From Plectrocnemia conspersa (taxonomy: Eukaryota > Arthropoda > Insecta > Trichoptera > Polycentropodidae): a DNA stretch of 64,000 nucleotides. The notes under the pieces are model-generated. The model saw only the letters and a list, made by a program, of their open reading frames with translations. It made no database searches and was not told where the DNA came from. Both the position numbers and the translations under genes were made by a program. Below are positions 40,101-47,800 of this stretch, in pieces. Numbering within the stretch: position 1 is the stretch's first letter; every line of letters starts with the position of its first letter. The stretch is taken from assembly GCA_009617715.1 (NCBI GenBank), contig VTFK01000401.1, forward strand, positions 124,001-188,000, written 5' to 3'.

Positions 40101-43100
40101 AGATGCTTTTATATCTAGCATTGGACCATAGTCCATTGCAGTTTGCTAAGTTTGAAAGAATCAACGTTTTGACGTCTAGTTATAGATTGGGTCACGCATT
40201 GACGATGCATTATTTGTCCGAAGCCATTTTCGGCGCAGGCTGGGTTGTAGGGTCTCTCGAGATATTGGGCAGTCCGAGTGGTTTAGCGCGAAGAGTCAGC
40301 GCCGGATTACGCGATCTGGTACGTGAACCGTGCTTGGGGCTAATGAGAGGACCTTGGGGATTCATCGTTGGCATGACGCACGGTTCGGTGTCGTTGGTGA
40401 AGCACTTAACTCAAGGTAACAATGTCGAGTCGAGACTGTTCAATTAGCGAATATGCTCATTTGTTCCATTACTTATTCTAGGCACTGTTGAATCCGTCTC
40501 GATGGTGATGGGTAGTGTGGCTCGAAATTTGGATCGATTGAGTCTAGATGAAGATCATATACGTAGAACAGAACGAGCGAGAAGACACCGTCCTCTAGGT
40601 CTGATTCCGGCTCTAACGAGAGGCTTTCAAGGACTCGGTTTGAGTTTATTAGGTAGGTTGCTATTTAAACATGTTATTAATAAAGAGTATTCATTACTAC
40701 TTTTGAGTAAAATGCCAAAAATCATCTGTCACTTGGTGAGCCATTCAAATGTTTTACTAAGAATTTGATCTCAGATATTTCACAATTAGGAAACATGTCC
40801 GTCTAGGTTAGTTAGTTATAATTTCACAGATGTTAGCACAACTAGCTTTATTTTTTAAGGGTAAATACTGCGGAACCAATCGTTAAACATCAGAGGTAGA
40901 TTCCACTCGTCCTGCGGATTACCATCAGCGAACATAATGGGTAGTTACTACTTGATTCATTGGCTTAGTGTTATTTGAAAGTATGCATTGATAATAAACC
41001 TGTATAACATTTTTGCCTTTTGTTTTGACACAAACACAAGATCAGTCAGTTCTTATGTAAAATTACACAGTTTTTTGTCAAAGCAAAAAATAGGTAGATT
41101 CTACCCGTCCCTTGGATTACCATCAGCAAACGTAATAAGTAGAAACCACCTAACCCATCGGTTAGGTTTTAAGCTAGTCTTTGCAGACCCGATTTAGTCA
41201 GTCTCGTTGAGGATATTATTTTCTCTGCGTTTTAACTTTTCCGACCACAGATCAGCCAATCCTAATTATTATAATTGCAATATCCCATGAGACATGATTT
41301 TGACAGCTTGTTAACACTAATTAAACTATTTCTTACGATAACTCAATATATATGTAAACTTACATGCTGATTTATGTCTTTTTCTTACAAAAAACCAATG
41401 TATTAATTTTTTAAAACCAATGCATTTTTTTATTCCATTTATATTTATATATTTTCTAAATTTAATTTTTAGTGTTATATATGTCTTTACAGTGTACGTT
41501 AAGTATCATTATTATTATATTATCTACGTTTACATGTAAGAATAATAGAAAACACAATAATAATAACTCATTACGTTTCAATTTTTCACTCCAAAAAAAT
41601 GTCTATAGTTTATCTAAATCTAATATGGGGATATATAATTTTATATGTGGCCCGCGGAGTTATGATGCATTTCCAAAATGGGTTGGCTACCCCTGATCAT
41701 TCCAAAAAATAAATAAATTGTTATTCCGTTAAACAAAGTCAAGTAGCAATAAGTATTATAATAAAAATAAAATATTTTTTGTTACATAATTAAAAAATCT
41801 AAGAGAAAAAGTAAAGACCTCTATTTAACTGATCAGTAAATAATTCTGCTTTTGATCAGTAAAATAAAATAAATGCTCTATAAATATAACTAAACGATCA
41901 GTATCAGTTATTTAAATAAATAATCAACATTTAATATAAAATGATCGGATGCGAAACATCCATTTGCTGTTCAAACCCAAACCTAACCTAAACGATTTAA
42001 TATAATGGAAGTTCAAAAACTATACATAGGTCAGTTAAAATGTATGAAACAATTGATTTATAATTCCACTTGTCAATATCAGTGAAACAGTATTTATTCA
42101 TTGCGCGGGTGATTCGGTAAACGTAGTCTGTGACTAAAGAGCGGATTTCTTGACGCCTCCTTGTGGTTTTCCTTGAAGTAATCATAGGCTGCGGAGTGCA
42201 GCCTCTTATTATTGTTCAGTTTGATTTATAGATTGTCTTTTTATGTAATTTTCAAATCTTTTCAGGTGCAATTGGAGGCATTGCTCATGAAGCTTTAATA
42301 GCTGGAATAGAACAAGGAAGAGGTCCAGCGGCTGTAGCCGCCGGGTTAACACGTGGATTAGTAGGTGTAATAACAAAACCGTTAAGCGCTACTGCCGATC
42401 TTCTGGCTCTCACCGGTCAAGGCTTATTACACCAGGCGGGATGGAATCAAAATCCTAATGTATTATTAACATACAAATGTCAATATGTAGTTCAAATGCA
42501 CTTATTAATTTAATGAAATTTTTAGTCTCGCTACGCTCCGTTGCCAATAGTGTCCATCACTCAGAAGAACGAAAACTTTAGACTCAAGCTTGGGAACACT
42601 TTTGCCAAATCTTCTTTATTATTTGTTTGCCAAGGTATAAATAAGGACAACGGCTGCGATATCACACTGCTCGTCACAAACATGGTAAATATTAAATTGA
42701 AAATATCAGTGATGCTCTGAGAAATTAATCAATGACTAAATTTCAGTGGTTGATCATTTTGGATACGTTCAAAGATAAAGTAATAGAGGTGGACGAATTG
42801 GAAAAATGGAGGATAGTCAAGTGCAACCAAAAAACTGGCGACTTAGTATTGGGTGTCAAATCTGAGAATAAGCAATCGACTCAAAATTCAAATACTCGTT
42901 TAGACACTGATGTTCAGGTAATATGATGTGTGAGCATGTTATGAATTTGTATTTTATAATGATTTGATTTTATTATTACAGATGGATCCGGTTCTCAGGG
43001 CTAGAATAGCGGCATACGTAGGTTTAGTTGAGGACACACACGTCGAAGAGCGTCTTCATAGACTGGTCTTTTCTTCGAAGCATTGTGGACACTGCTCTAC

Positions 43101-43155
43101 AATAATATCGTTCGCCAGATCGCATAGTTTAAATCATGGCTTTCCTGTTATATAG
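12344..43155 (+). CDS. VPS13B: VPS13B (COH1)-like bridge lipid-transfer protein, complete gene, 72 exons
   Basis: VPS13 proteins are long rod-shaped channels that move bulk lipid between membranes. VPS13B acts at the Golgi and endosomes; its loss causes Cohen syndrome in humans. I could place 72 exons, with coordinates in the five block entries that follow. Each has GT...AG boundaries except for uncertainty at the exon 12 donor. Phases are consistent throughout and sum to 11,844 nt, i.e. 3,947 residues plus TAG. The vertebrate protein has about 4,000. The start ATG 12344 opens a chorein-type N-terminus. The middle carries a VAB/SHR-type block (CNDSNLTLRFGQIGTDENI, residues ~2,510-2,530). The C-terminus has the VPS13/ATG2-like block GAGWVVGSLEILGSPSGLAR followed by RNLDRLSLDEDH. 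Similarity to VPS13B rather than VPS13A/C/D runs along the whole length. No stop or frameshift is seen. Introns are mostly 60-75 bp; about ten are enlarged, several by transposons. Confidence 0.93.
16420..17110 (-). mobile_element. RTE-like non-LTR retrotransposon fragment, antisense in VPS13B intron 13
   Basis: The minus strand encodes DYRWISLTSHTFKVL, IISDSQFGFRGGSGIRKALF and IYVCFFDIEKAFDRVQHNKL, which are reverse transcriptase motifs 1-3 in order. A LKNFYWN piece follows, resembling the LYW.Q block of RTE/BovB-type LINEs. Stops interrupt it. It accounts for most of the 1.4-kb intron between exons 13 and 14. Confidence 0.7.
17262..17462. mobile_element. TTAA-bounded MITE in VPS13B intron 13
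   Basis: 201 bp with TTAA at both ends and inverted ends TTAACCACTTCCCGGTCA (left) and TGACCGGGAAAGGATTAA (right). TTAA duplication is the hallmark of piggyBac-type elements. It ends just 99 bp before exon 14. Confidence 0.65.
17562..20982 (+). CDS. VPS13B: VPS13B exons 14-25 (residues 697-1,207)
   Basis: Exons: 17562-17718, 18137-18316, 18392-18514, 18586-18655, 18721-18890, 19012-19094, 19335-19475, 19563-19792, 19863-19966, 20036-20214, 20826-20872, 20934-20982. This is a rod segment of repeating beta-rich sequence with low conservation, e.g. MPKLITLYHMINGIYPR, SAPESINAVS, and YPWTVMLKNLSCFSISC, the last matching the family's PWT.....FS...L strand. Exons 24 and 25 are very short (47 and 49 nt) and encode a polar linker. 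They are supported by splice sites and phase rather than by homology. Confidence 0.8.
20215..20825 (+). other. VPS13B intron 23, no recognised feature
   Basis: 611-bp AT-rich intron between exons 23 and 24. I see no transposon ends or coding segment in it. Confidence 0.4.
21100..21250. repeat. dispersed intronic repeat, copy 1
   Basis: Contains CAGTGAAATCATATCCGAAT, CATTTTCACAGGTAGATAT and ACTAGTAAAATTATATG. A diverged copy lies at 33360-33470 in intron 53, and a further partial copy at 33540-33620. No ORF. Probably one family of short non-autonomous elements. Confidence 0.5.
21379..27230 (+). CDS. VPS13B: VPS13B exons 26-44 (residues 1,208-2,301)
   Basis: Exons: 21379-21647, 21711-21799, 21854-22193, 22260-22502, 22573-22731, 23099-23258, 23321-23415, 23488-23756, 23834-23984, 24053-24275, 24343-24505, 24576-24676, 24751-24832, 24903-25134, 25208-25373, 25438-25562, 25630-25771, 25841-25997, 27115-27230. 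Exon 35 contains ADYYDAFVTSGKINVILFEK, a typical VPS13B extended strand. Exon 44 (27115-27230) is inferred. Exon 43 ends in phase 1 and exon 45 must start in phase 0, and this 116-nt open segment (TTTTTAG acceptor, CAT|GTATGA donor, with SSMWRVVMHSTEAE) supplies exactly the needed frame. It sits between a LINE plus MITE on one side and a transposon cluster on the other. Confidence 0.78.
26040..26700 (+). mobile_element. Jockey-like LINE fragment in VPS13B intron 43
   Basis: A second, more decayed copy of the LINE at 9265-10530. It reads [46 protein letters not shown] (the YADD active site) and an IKYLGITLK-like connection motif, with many stops and shifts. Truncated at both ends. Confidence 0.75.
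26751..27063. mobile_element. pogo/Tigger-type MITE
   Basis: 313 bp with ends CAGTGGTACATCGACTTACG (left) and CTTGTAAGTCAAGGCACCAC (right, followed by TG), which are imperfect inverted repeats. Both are flanked by TA. The CAGTGGT.CCTCGACTTACGA-type end is characteristic of pogo/Tigger elements. It sits 51 bp before the inferred VPS13B exon 44. Confidence 0.75.
27500..27770 (-). mobile_element. Tc1-like transposase N-terminal remnant
   Basis: The minus strand encodes pieces of a Tc1-type paired helix-turn-helix: SGISKSALNKLMKLHKET, KTTKKED, and a RRLTERASVHSSTV...RLL-like stretch, in different frames. Decayed, antisense in VPS13B intron 44. Confidence 0.55.
27783..28106. mobile_element. MITE with AGGTGACCAGA ends, copy 1
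   Basis: Left end AATAAGGTGACCAGACGTCC; right end ATCTGGTCACCTAAGTG, its imperfect reverse complement. No coding capacity. The same end occurs on the element at 28213-28438. An internal AAGGCGACTATACGTCCTCT looks like a third, internal copy of the end sequence. Confidence 0.6.
28213..28438. mobile_element. MITE with AGGTGACCAGA ends, copy 2
   Basis: Left end TAACATAAGGTGACCAGATT; right end TCTGGTCACCTTATGTAA. The 18-bp ends match closely as inverted repeats. No ORF. Intron 44 of the VPS13B-like gene. Confidence 0.7.
28601..29054. mobile_element. TTAA-bounded MITE in VPS13B intron 44
   Basis: 454 bp from TTAACCCTTTCATCGCG to CCCAGAGGGTTAA. Both TTAA tetranucleotides and the inverted CCCTTT/AGAGGG ends suit a piggyBac-type non-autonomous element. 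Confidence 0.6.
29069..29092. repeat. (TA)n/(CA)n microsatellite
   Basis: About nine TA units followed by three CA units, upstream of VPS13B exon 45. Confidence 0.85.
29303..37661 (+). CDS. VPS13B: VPS13B exons 45-62 (VAB/SHR-binding region, residues 2,302-3,293)
   Basis: Exons: 29303-29484, 29543-29701, 29779-29992, 30056-30481, 30556-30674, 30735-30823, 30894-31027, 31101-31228, 32881-33009, 34722-34824, 34894-35067, 35138-35293, 35363-35562, 36390-36588, 36689-36853, 37102-37416, 37477-37515, 37616-37661. Strong family blocks are CNDSNLTLRFGQIGTDENI with CHLYSWKM (30056-30481), CRVIKNNAHNRTLIVLSPLY, SPWALMGNCSGSTLHLLDS, KGQVFIGAYKDTSPQFLIQN, and TSTLEQFVKLPGYKGDIKVM. This is the adaptor-binding VAB region that recruits VPS13 proteins to membranes. 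Exon 60 is a large 315-nt exon; exons 61 and 62 are only 39 and 46 nt. Confidence 0.85.
31618..32154. mobile_element. hAT-type MITE with 8-bp target duplication
   Basis: 537 bp. Ends TAGTGATGGGAACG (left) and GACGTCCCATCACTA (right) are inverted repeats of the TAGTGATGGGA type seen in hAT elements. The flanks ATATTAAT (31610-31617) and CTATTAAT (32155-32162) match at 7 of 8 bases, as expected for an 8-bp hAT target duplication. No ORF. It explains much of intron 52. Confidence 0.8.
33650..34190. mobile_element. non-autonomous Mutator-like element with GGTCAGAAT arrays
   Basis: The left arm (33650-33840) carries about eight direct copies of GGTCAGAATAAAA-type units. The right arm (~34020-34190) carries the reverse complement, TTAATATAAATTCTGACC. 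The left arm matches the left arm of the element at 47872-48690, which still carries a MULE transposase fragment. Both arms end in GTAAC(G/T)TGCTGCCA. This copy is therefore interpreted as internally deleted. Confidence 0.65.
34330..34620 (-). mobile_element. DDE transposase remnant
   Basis: The minus strand reads SMDRKSFENWFSKVLP and KLDDKAVIDIN. This resembles the F..WF...L.P.L....VIV.DN block around the second catalytic Asp in IS630/Tc1-pogo-type transposases. The same MDRK.FENWF phrase occurs at ~53215-53260. Heavily decayed, in VPS13B intron 53. Confidence 0.5.
35600..36190 (-). mobile_element. transposase acidic-tail remnant
   Basis: The minus strand encodes [20 protein letters not shown] then a RSEEETIHFISHTTS-type acidic tail. 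Related tails lie at 52860-52990 and 61440-61590. In the second locus this tail lies close to a FENWF transposase block, so I read it as the C-terminus of the same DDE family. Lies in the intron between exons 57 and 58. Confidence 0.5.
37662..38669 (+). other. VPS13B intron 62, no recognised feature
   Basis: About 1 kb of very AT-rich sequence. I see no transposon ends, repeats or coding segment in it. Confidence 0.4.
38670..43155 (+). CDS. VPS13B: VPS13B exons 63-72 (C-terminal VPS13/ATG2-like region)
   Basis: Exons: 38670-38741, 38807-38973, 39136-39400, 39752-40029, 40103-40415, 40482-40652, 42266-42459, 42526-42684, 42747-42917, 42982-43155. This is the best conserved part: PFRLKRLCIDPLNVLLSVHS, LALDHSPLQFAKFERINV, HALTMHYLSEAIFGAGWVVG, MTHGSVSLVKHLTQGTVES, MGSVARNLDRLSLDEDHIRR and VGVITKPLSATADLLALTGQ. 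The protein ends SHSLNHGFPVI-stop (TAG 43153-43155). The large intron 40653-42265 holds degenerate repeats. Confidence 0.92.
40885..41175. repeat. two diverged copies of a ~70-bp repeat
   Basis: Copies near 40890 and 41093 share GGTAGATTC.AC.CGTCC and GGATTACCATCAGC.AACRTAAT, about 203 bp apart, in VPS13B intron 68. They may be a decayed LINE or SINE tail; the family is unknown. Confidence 0.5.
41820..41960. repeat. GATCAGTAAA-motif cluster
   Basis: Several GATCAGTAAA/GATCAGTATCAGT units within 140 bp, resembling the GGTCAGTAA array at 62405-63735. Possibly a solitary arm of the same element type. Confidence 0.35.
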
Positions 43156-43193
43156 ATATGAAATGTATTAACAAAGGCTGTGTTCTGATAGTT

Positions 43194-43199
43194 AATAAA
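43194..43199 (+). terminator. poly(A) signal of the VPS13B-like gene
   Basis: AATAAA about 40 bases after the VPS13B stop codon, in the expected position for a short 3' UTR. Confidence 0.6.
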
Positions 43200-43607
43200 G
43201 ATGTAGAAAAGAGAAAATTATTTATAGACATATCGGTTATAGTGTTGTATATTTTCTATATTTGAAAAGTATTGTGGTGCTTTAAAATTGTTGTATTTTT
43301 TGATGATTAAAAATATTATAAACATAACATACTATGTATCATTTATTAAATGTAATAATTCAACCAGAGTTAAAAAAAACTCACGCAGTTGCCTAAAAGC
43401 GACAATTGGACACAAACCATGTTTTTATGAATGGTAAAATATTTTCTAGAGATGTATTTGGAATAAAATATTTTTTGCTTTTCTGTATTTGACCAAACAT
43501 TAATGGCGAAAAGTATATTTTCATGGCAGTAATATCAAGTGACTGATTGGTCATAAAATAATAAAAGTTCCTGCCTGCAAAATTATTACTTCAATGTAGT
43601 TCATTAA

Positions 43608-43827
43608 TTAACCCTTCGACCGCGGATGCCACCTATAGAAGTCATCAAAAAAATCGCCAGTATGCAAACATTTGAGCCTTATATGTTTTATTTGTATACT
43701 TTAAGATTGAAAAACACTTTAATTCATTGATATAATATTTAAATAATATAGCATAAATATGTGCTTCACACATATTAACAAATTTCGAAATAGCACACAA
43801 AAGTATCAGCCGCGGTAAGAGGGTTAA
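43608..43827. mobile_element. TTAA-bounded MITE downstream of VPS13B
   Basis: 220 bp from TTAACCCTTCGACCGCGG to CCGCGGTAAGAGGGTTAA. The inverted ends are 18 bp with few mismatches and include TTAA on both sides. piggyBac-type by its ends; no ORF. Confidence 0.75.
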
Positions 43828-43907
43828 ATCAAGAAAATGTCTAGTTTTTTTTAAAAAAAGTCTTAATTTGACATATTTATTTATTCTTTTGAGTTTATTT
43901 GTATGTT

Positions 43908-44712
43908 GGTAATATAGGGATATAGTGTCCTTTATTGGTTTAAGTTGGCATCACTGCATTCTCACATATACACATTCGTAGTTGACGTTTAACCCGCTTC
44001 GACCCAATTAAAATTTTATTTTATTTTTGGATTAATATTTATTTATATATGATTACGCCATGAAATAAAACGATTTATAAGTAAAATAAATACAATAACC
44101 TTTAATGGTGTAAATTTTAAATTTATATTTTTCGTCGGCGTACTTTGTGAACGTTATCAATTACTTTCAAATAATTGAACAAAATAGTGTGTTATTTATA
44201 GTTATTGCTTTGCTTAATTTGTTTTATATTAACTTTTTTAAATAATATAGCTTCGTATATTAACATTGATATTTTTTTTAAATATGTGGATGAAAGAGAA
44301 AGTTGAGAGGCAATTAGGAACCAGCCGCAGACTTTTCACATCGTACTTGCATGATTTTGTGTACAGAAATAATTATCAAAATGAAAATTTCTTTAAAAAT
44401 TCCATTATAACTTTTAAAGAAAATTACAAACAATAAAAAACTCTTTATTTTATTTACTTTGTGTACAGAAATGATTATCAAAATGAAAATATCTTTAAAA
44501 ATTCCATTATAACTTTTAAAGAAAATTACAAACAATAAAAAACTCTTTATTTTATTTACTTTGTCATTTATTTTTATTCATATAAAAACTATAATAAAAA
44601 AGTCACGGGTCGAAACGGGTTAAGCATTCAACTACGAATGAATGTGTGTGAGTGTGCAGTGATACCAATTAAACCAGTTTAATAATAAAGGACGCTGAAA
44701 CCCTATATTACC
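43908..44712. mobile_element. 805-bp element with ~100-bp terminal inverted repeats
   Basis: Arms 43908-44006 and 44607-44712 are reverse complements with scattered mismatches. The left arm includes GGTAATATAGGG, GTCCTTTATTGGTTTAA, ATCACTGCAT and TAACCCGCTTCGACCCA. The right arm ends in the reverse complement (CCCTATATTACC). There is no coding sequence. It fills the gap between the VPS13B and DPY19-like genes and ends 128 bp before the DPY19 start codon. It may be structurally related to the neighbouring TTAACCC elements, but TTAA is not at its ends. Confidence 0.85.
44359..44562. repeat. 102-bp tandem duplication inside the 805-bp element
   Basis: Two nearly identical copies start with GTGTACAGAA at 44359 and 44461 (period 102 bp). 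It creates a repeated minus-strand ORF that I consider meaningless. Confidence 0.9.
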
Positions 44713-44840
44713 CGTATGTTTATTTCTACAAAAATAATTCTTAATTTTTAACAAATGGTAAGTAAATTAGGGCGTATAGTTTTGACGACTGGCAACATTC
44801 ACAATTGTCAAATATGGTGGAGGCACCGCCTGAGTAAAAT

Positions 44841-47800
44841 ATGAACGCCGGGCCGCTGGTTTCACAAGCTCAGCCGACGCACAGTCGGCTGAAAGATTTC
44901 GCTTATGTCATATTTATATTTCTATTAGGTAAGACTCTAAAACTTTATTTCCACGCGCCGATATATTGAATTCTGTTTTGACAGTCGGTGAAAAAAAAAA
45001 CATTGTTTACAATATACGGCGCGTGTTGTGTACTTTTGAGCGCATACACATGACTAACGTTAAGTTGAATGATTCAAAATGCTATTTTAGCACTATTTTA
45101 GCACTATTTTATTGTTACTTTCTATGATTTTATATTACAATATATTTGTATTTAAAAATGTATGAATGTACTGAATATAAGATTATTTTTTTTAAGTTGC
45201 TAATATTTTTAAATTATTTATAAATCTAATAATTATTAAAAAAAAATATTACACAACAAATCCATTCTATAAGTCAATTACTTCTTAATAGCTTGAAGAG
45301 CGCAAATGTTGATGATTAGTATTCATGTATATGTACATATACATATTTCAAGTATTATTTATTTATTGGATCATTAAATTATTCAACTTGTTCTTAACAG
45401 TATTTTATTAACACTAGATTGACATTTCTGTTTCTGATTTGATTTGTATGAGATTTTTTTTGGGTTTTTTTTTACGACTTTTTATATCTGAACAATGCAA
45501 ATATATTAACACATTTTATTTTCGGAAACCTTATCCTATAGCTTCTGCTTAAGTCGCTCTAATTGTTATTTTTATTACTATTTCACCTGGTTTTAACAGC
45601 TCAAAGTGAATGATCCCGCACTTATCCCATCAAATGCACAGAAATGCATCTCTTAAAGTTAATCTTGGTTTAGGGGTCCGAATGGGTGTTTGATTTGTTG
45701 CAAGCCATTGATTTTTTTCGAATAATTAAGAGGGTGTCAAAAGATAAATGCTTTATTTATTATTTTTACATTCTTTTTGATCAGGGAGGTCATTTCAGCT
45801 TTTTCCAGGGTGGAATAAAACTTAGCCGGTTTGTAAATTTATATATAAAATTACAATCCTCTTCATGCTAAAAATCATCCATTTTTTTATTGCTTAAATT
45901 TTATATCCCCAATGCACATTTAAAAAAAATGCACCATAGACTAAATTTTTTTTATTTCACCGTGTACGGATACATACTGAGCTCAAACAATACTATGTAA
46001 AATAATGTATATCTTTCCGGTCCCTGTACATTCATAATTACTGTTAGCATGCTTTAGTAGACCAACTATGTGGTTTTTATCTGTGTTGTTAAACGTTCTT
46101 CTCGAAAACTATTCTAACTTCTTCAGAAATTAATTTATTTCTATTTTTTGCGGCTCTTTCTCAAGTTACTTGAGTAGCCGCCGTCAGTATGTGAGCTATA
46201 GTACTCGTTTCTCCGATGAGTATTTCGCTCCTAGAATACTGTAAGGTACTTTCTACTTGGGTGTATCTTCTCCTTATTAATGCAGCCATTGAGAATTTGT
46301 TATATGCTGATGACCTGAAAGTGCTTCAAAATATTCGCACAAATGCTATATTTATTCCTTATAAAAATAATGTTAAATGACTAAAGCTTCTTTAACTATT
46401 GGAAACTGAAAATATTTGACGATCCTTTTAACCAAATTATTATTTTATTTTAATTATCATAAATTGTGTTCTCACTTCTTTGTGTTAATTTAATATGTTT
46501 TTTTATTCCAGCTATACTATTAGGCGCACTTCATTCCTATCATGTATCGACTATGTTCGAAAACAGTAGGCATTTCAGTCACTTATCACCGCTGGAGAGA
46601 GAGATGTCTATGAAAACCGAGCTTGGAATGTATTATTCCTATTATAAAGTCATAGTCGAATCTAAGACTTTCTCGCAAGGAATTAGAAAAGTGATGAACG
46701 ACAAATTGGTTGAGCACCCCGACGTCGTTAACTCGTTGAAGCGGTTCAATATATATCCAGAGGTATTTGTTTTTATTATACATATAGATTCTTAATATGA
46801 AAATAGAACATCATTATTTTTATTTGGCTTTTTTGTGTTGCTCATTTAAATAGAGAGATTATCAGAAATTAAAAATGGAATCGAATTCTTATCTGTTTCT
46901 GAAACAAGCATAAATTGTTGGCAATCGCTTAAAAATAAAAGCAGGCCAATCCTTGTTTGACCTTCCATCATGTTTTATTTACAATTTTTATTTATCTGAA
47001 CATCATATTTCTATTATTATTATTGACATCTTAAGTACAGGCTGATCCAATTCGAGTTTCCTATGTTGGCAGCACTGTAAATCAAACAGCTGTCAATAAT
47101 CACTCATGTTCAAAGTGTCAAATGTTAGTTTGCAACAATACATTTACAAAATGGATTGCTCAATAACTGCTCAACGTGTTAAAATTGTTCAATTGTTCTA
47201 TAGAAATAACCATTCTGTACGAACTGTTTATCGAAATTTACTGAAAGATTTTGGTCGATTTCATCGTCTTACTGAGCGAACAATTCGAAACGTAATGAAA
47301 AAAATGAAGATAATGCAAGCGTTGGAGATAGGGAAAGGTCTGTGTATTATCGTGGCGCCCATTCAGCCGAGAATATTGGTGCTGTAAGTGAAAGTGTGGC
47401 CAAAGACCCGGAATTTTAGATTCGTCTGCGTTGGCAGCTTTTGGGCTTTTCTAATGGGTTCATTTGGCGCATTTTGCATCTGGACTTGCACCTACATCAG
47501 TATAAAATTAAAATAACACAAGAACTGAAACCCAGAGACCATGGGCAGTGAAGAATTTATGTGTTAGAGCAGCATGAAGTTGATGCTGATTTTTCAAAGT
47601 GCCTCATCAGAGAATATTTATTCTCTGATGAGGCACATTTCCACTTCTTTAGGTGTGTTAATAAGCAAAATTGCCGCATATGTGGCTAGGAAAATCCTCA
47701 TGTGATTCACGAGAGACTATTACATGTCCAAAAATGACTGGTGTACATTTTGGTCAGGCGGCGTCATTGGGCATTCCTTTTTTTAAAACGATAAAGGTCG

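Noticed and set aside
44314..44535. Minus-strand ORF with an internal protein repeat (FVIFFKSYNGIFK...)
   Set aside because: The repeat simply reflects the 102-bp DNA tandem duplication inside a non-coding inverted-repeat element.
46150..46182. Hairpin GCGGCT...AGCCGC as a terminator or structured RNA
   Set aside because: Rho-independent terminators do not apply in a eukaryotic intron, and there is no evidence for an RNA gene.
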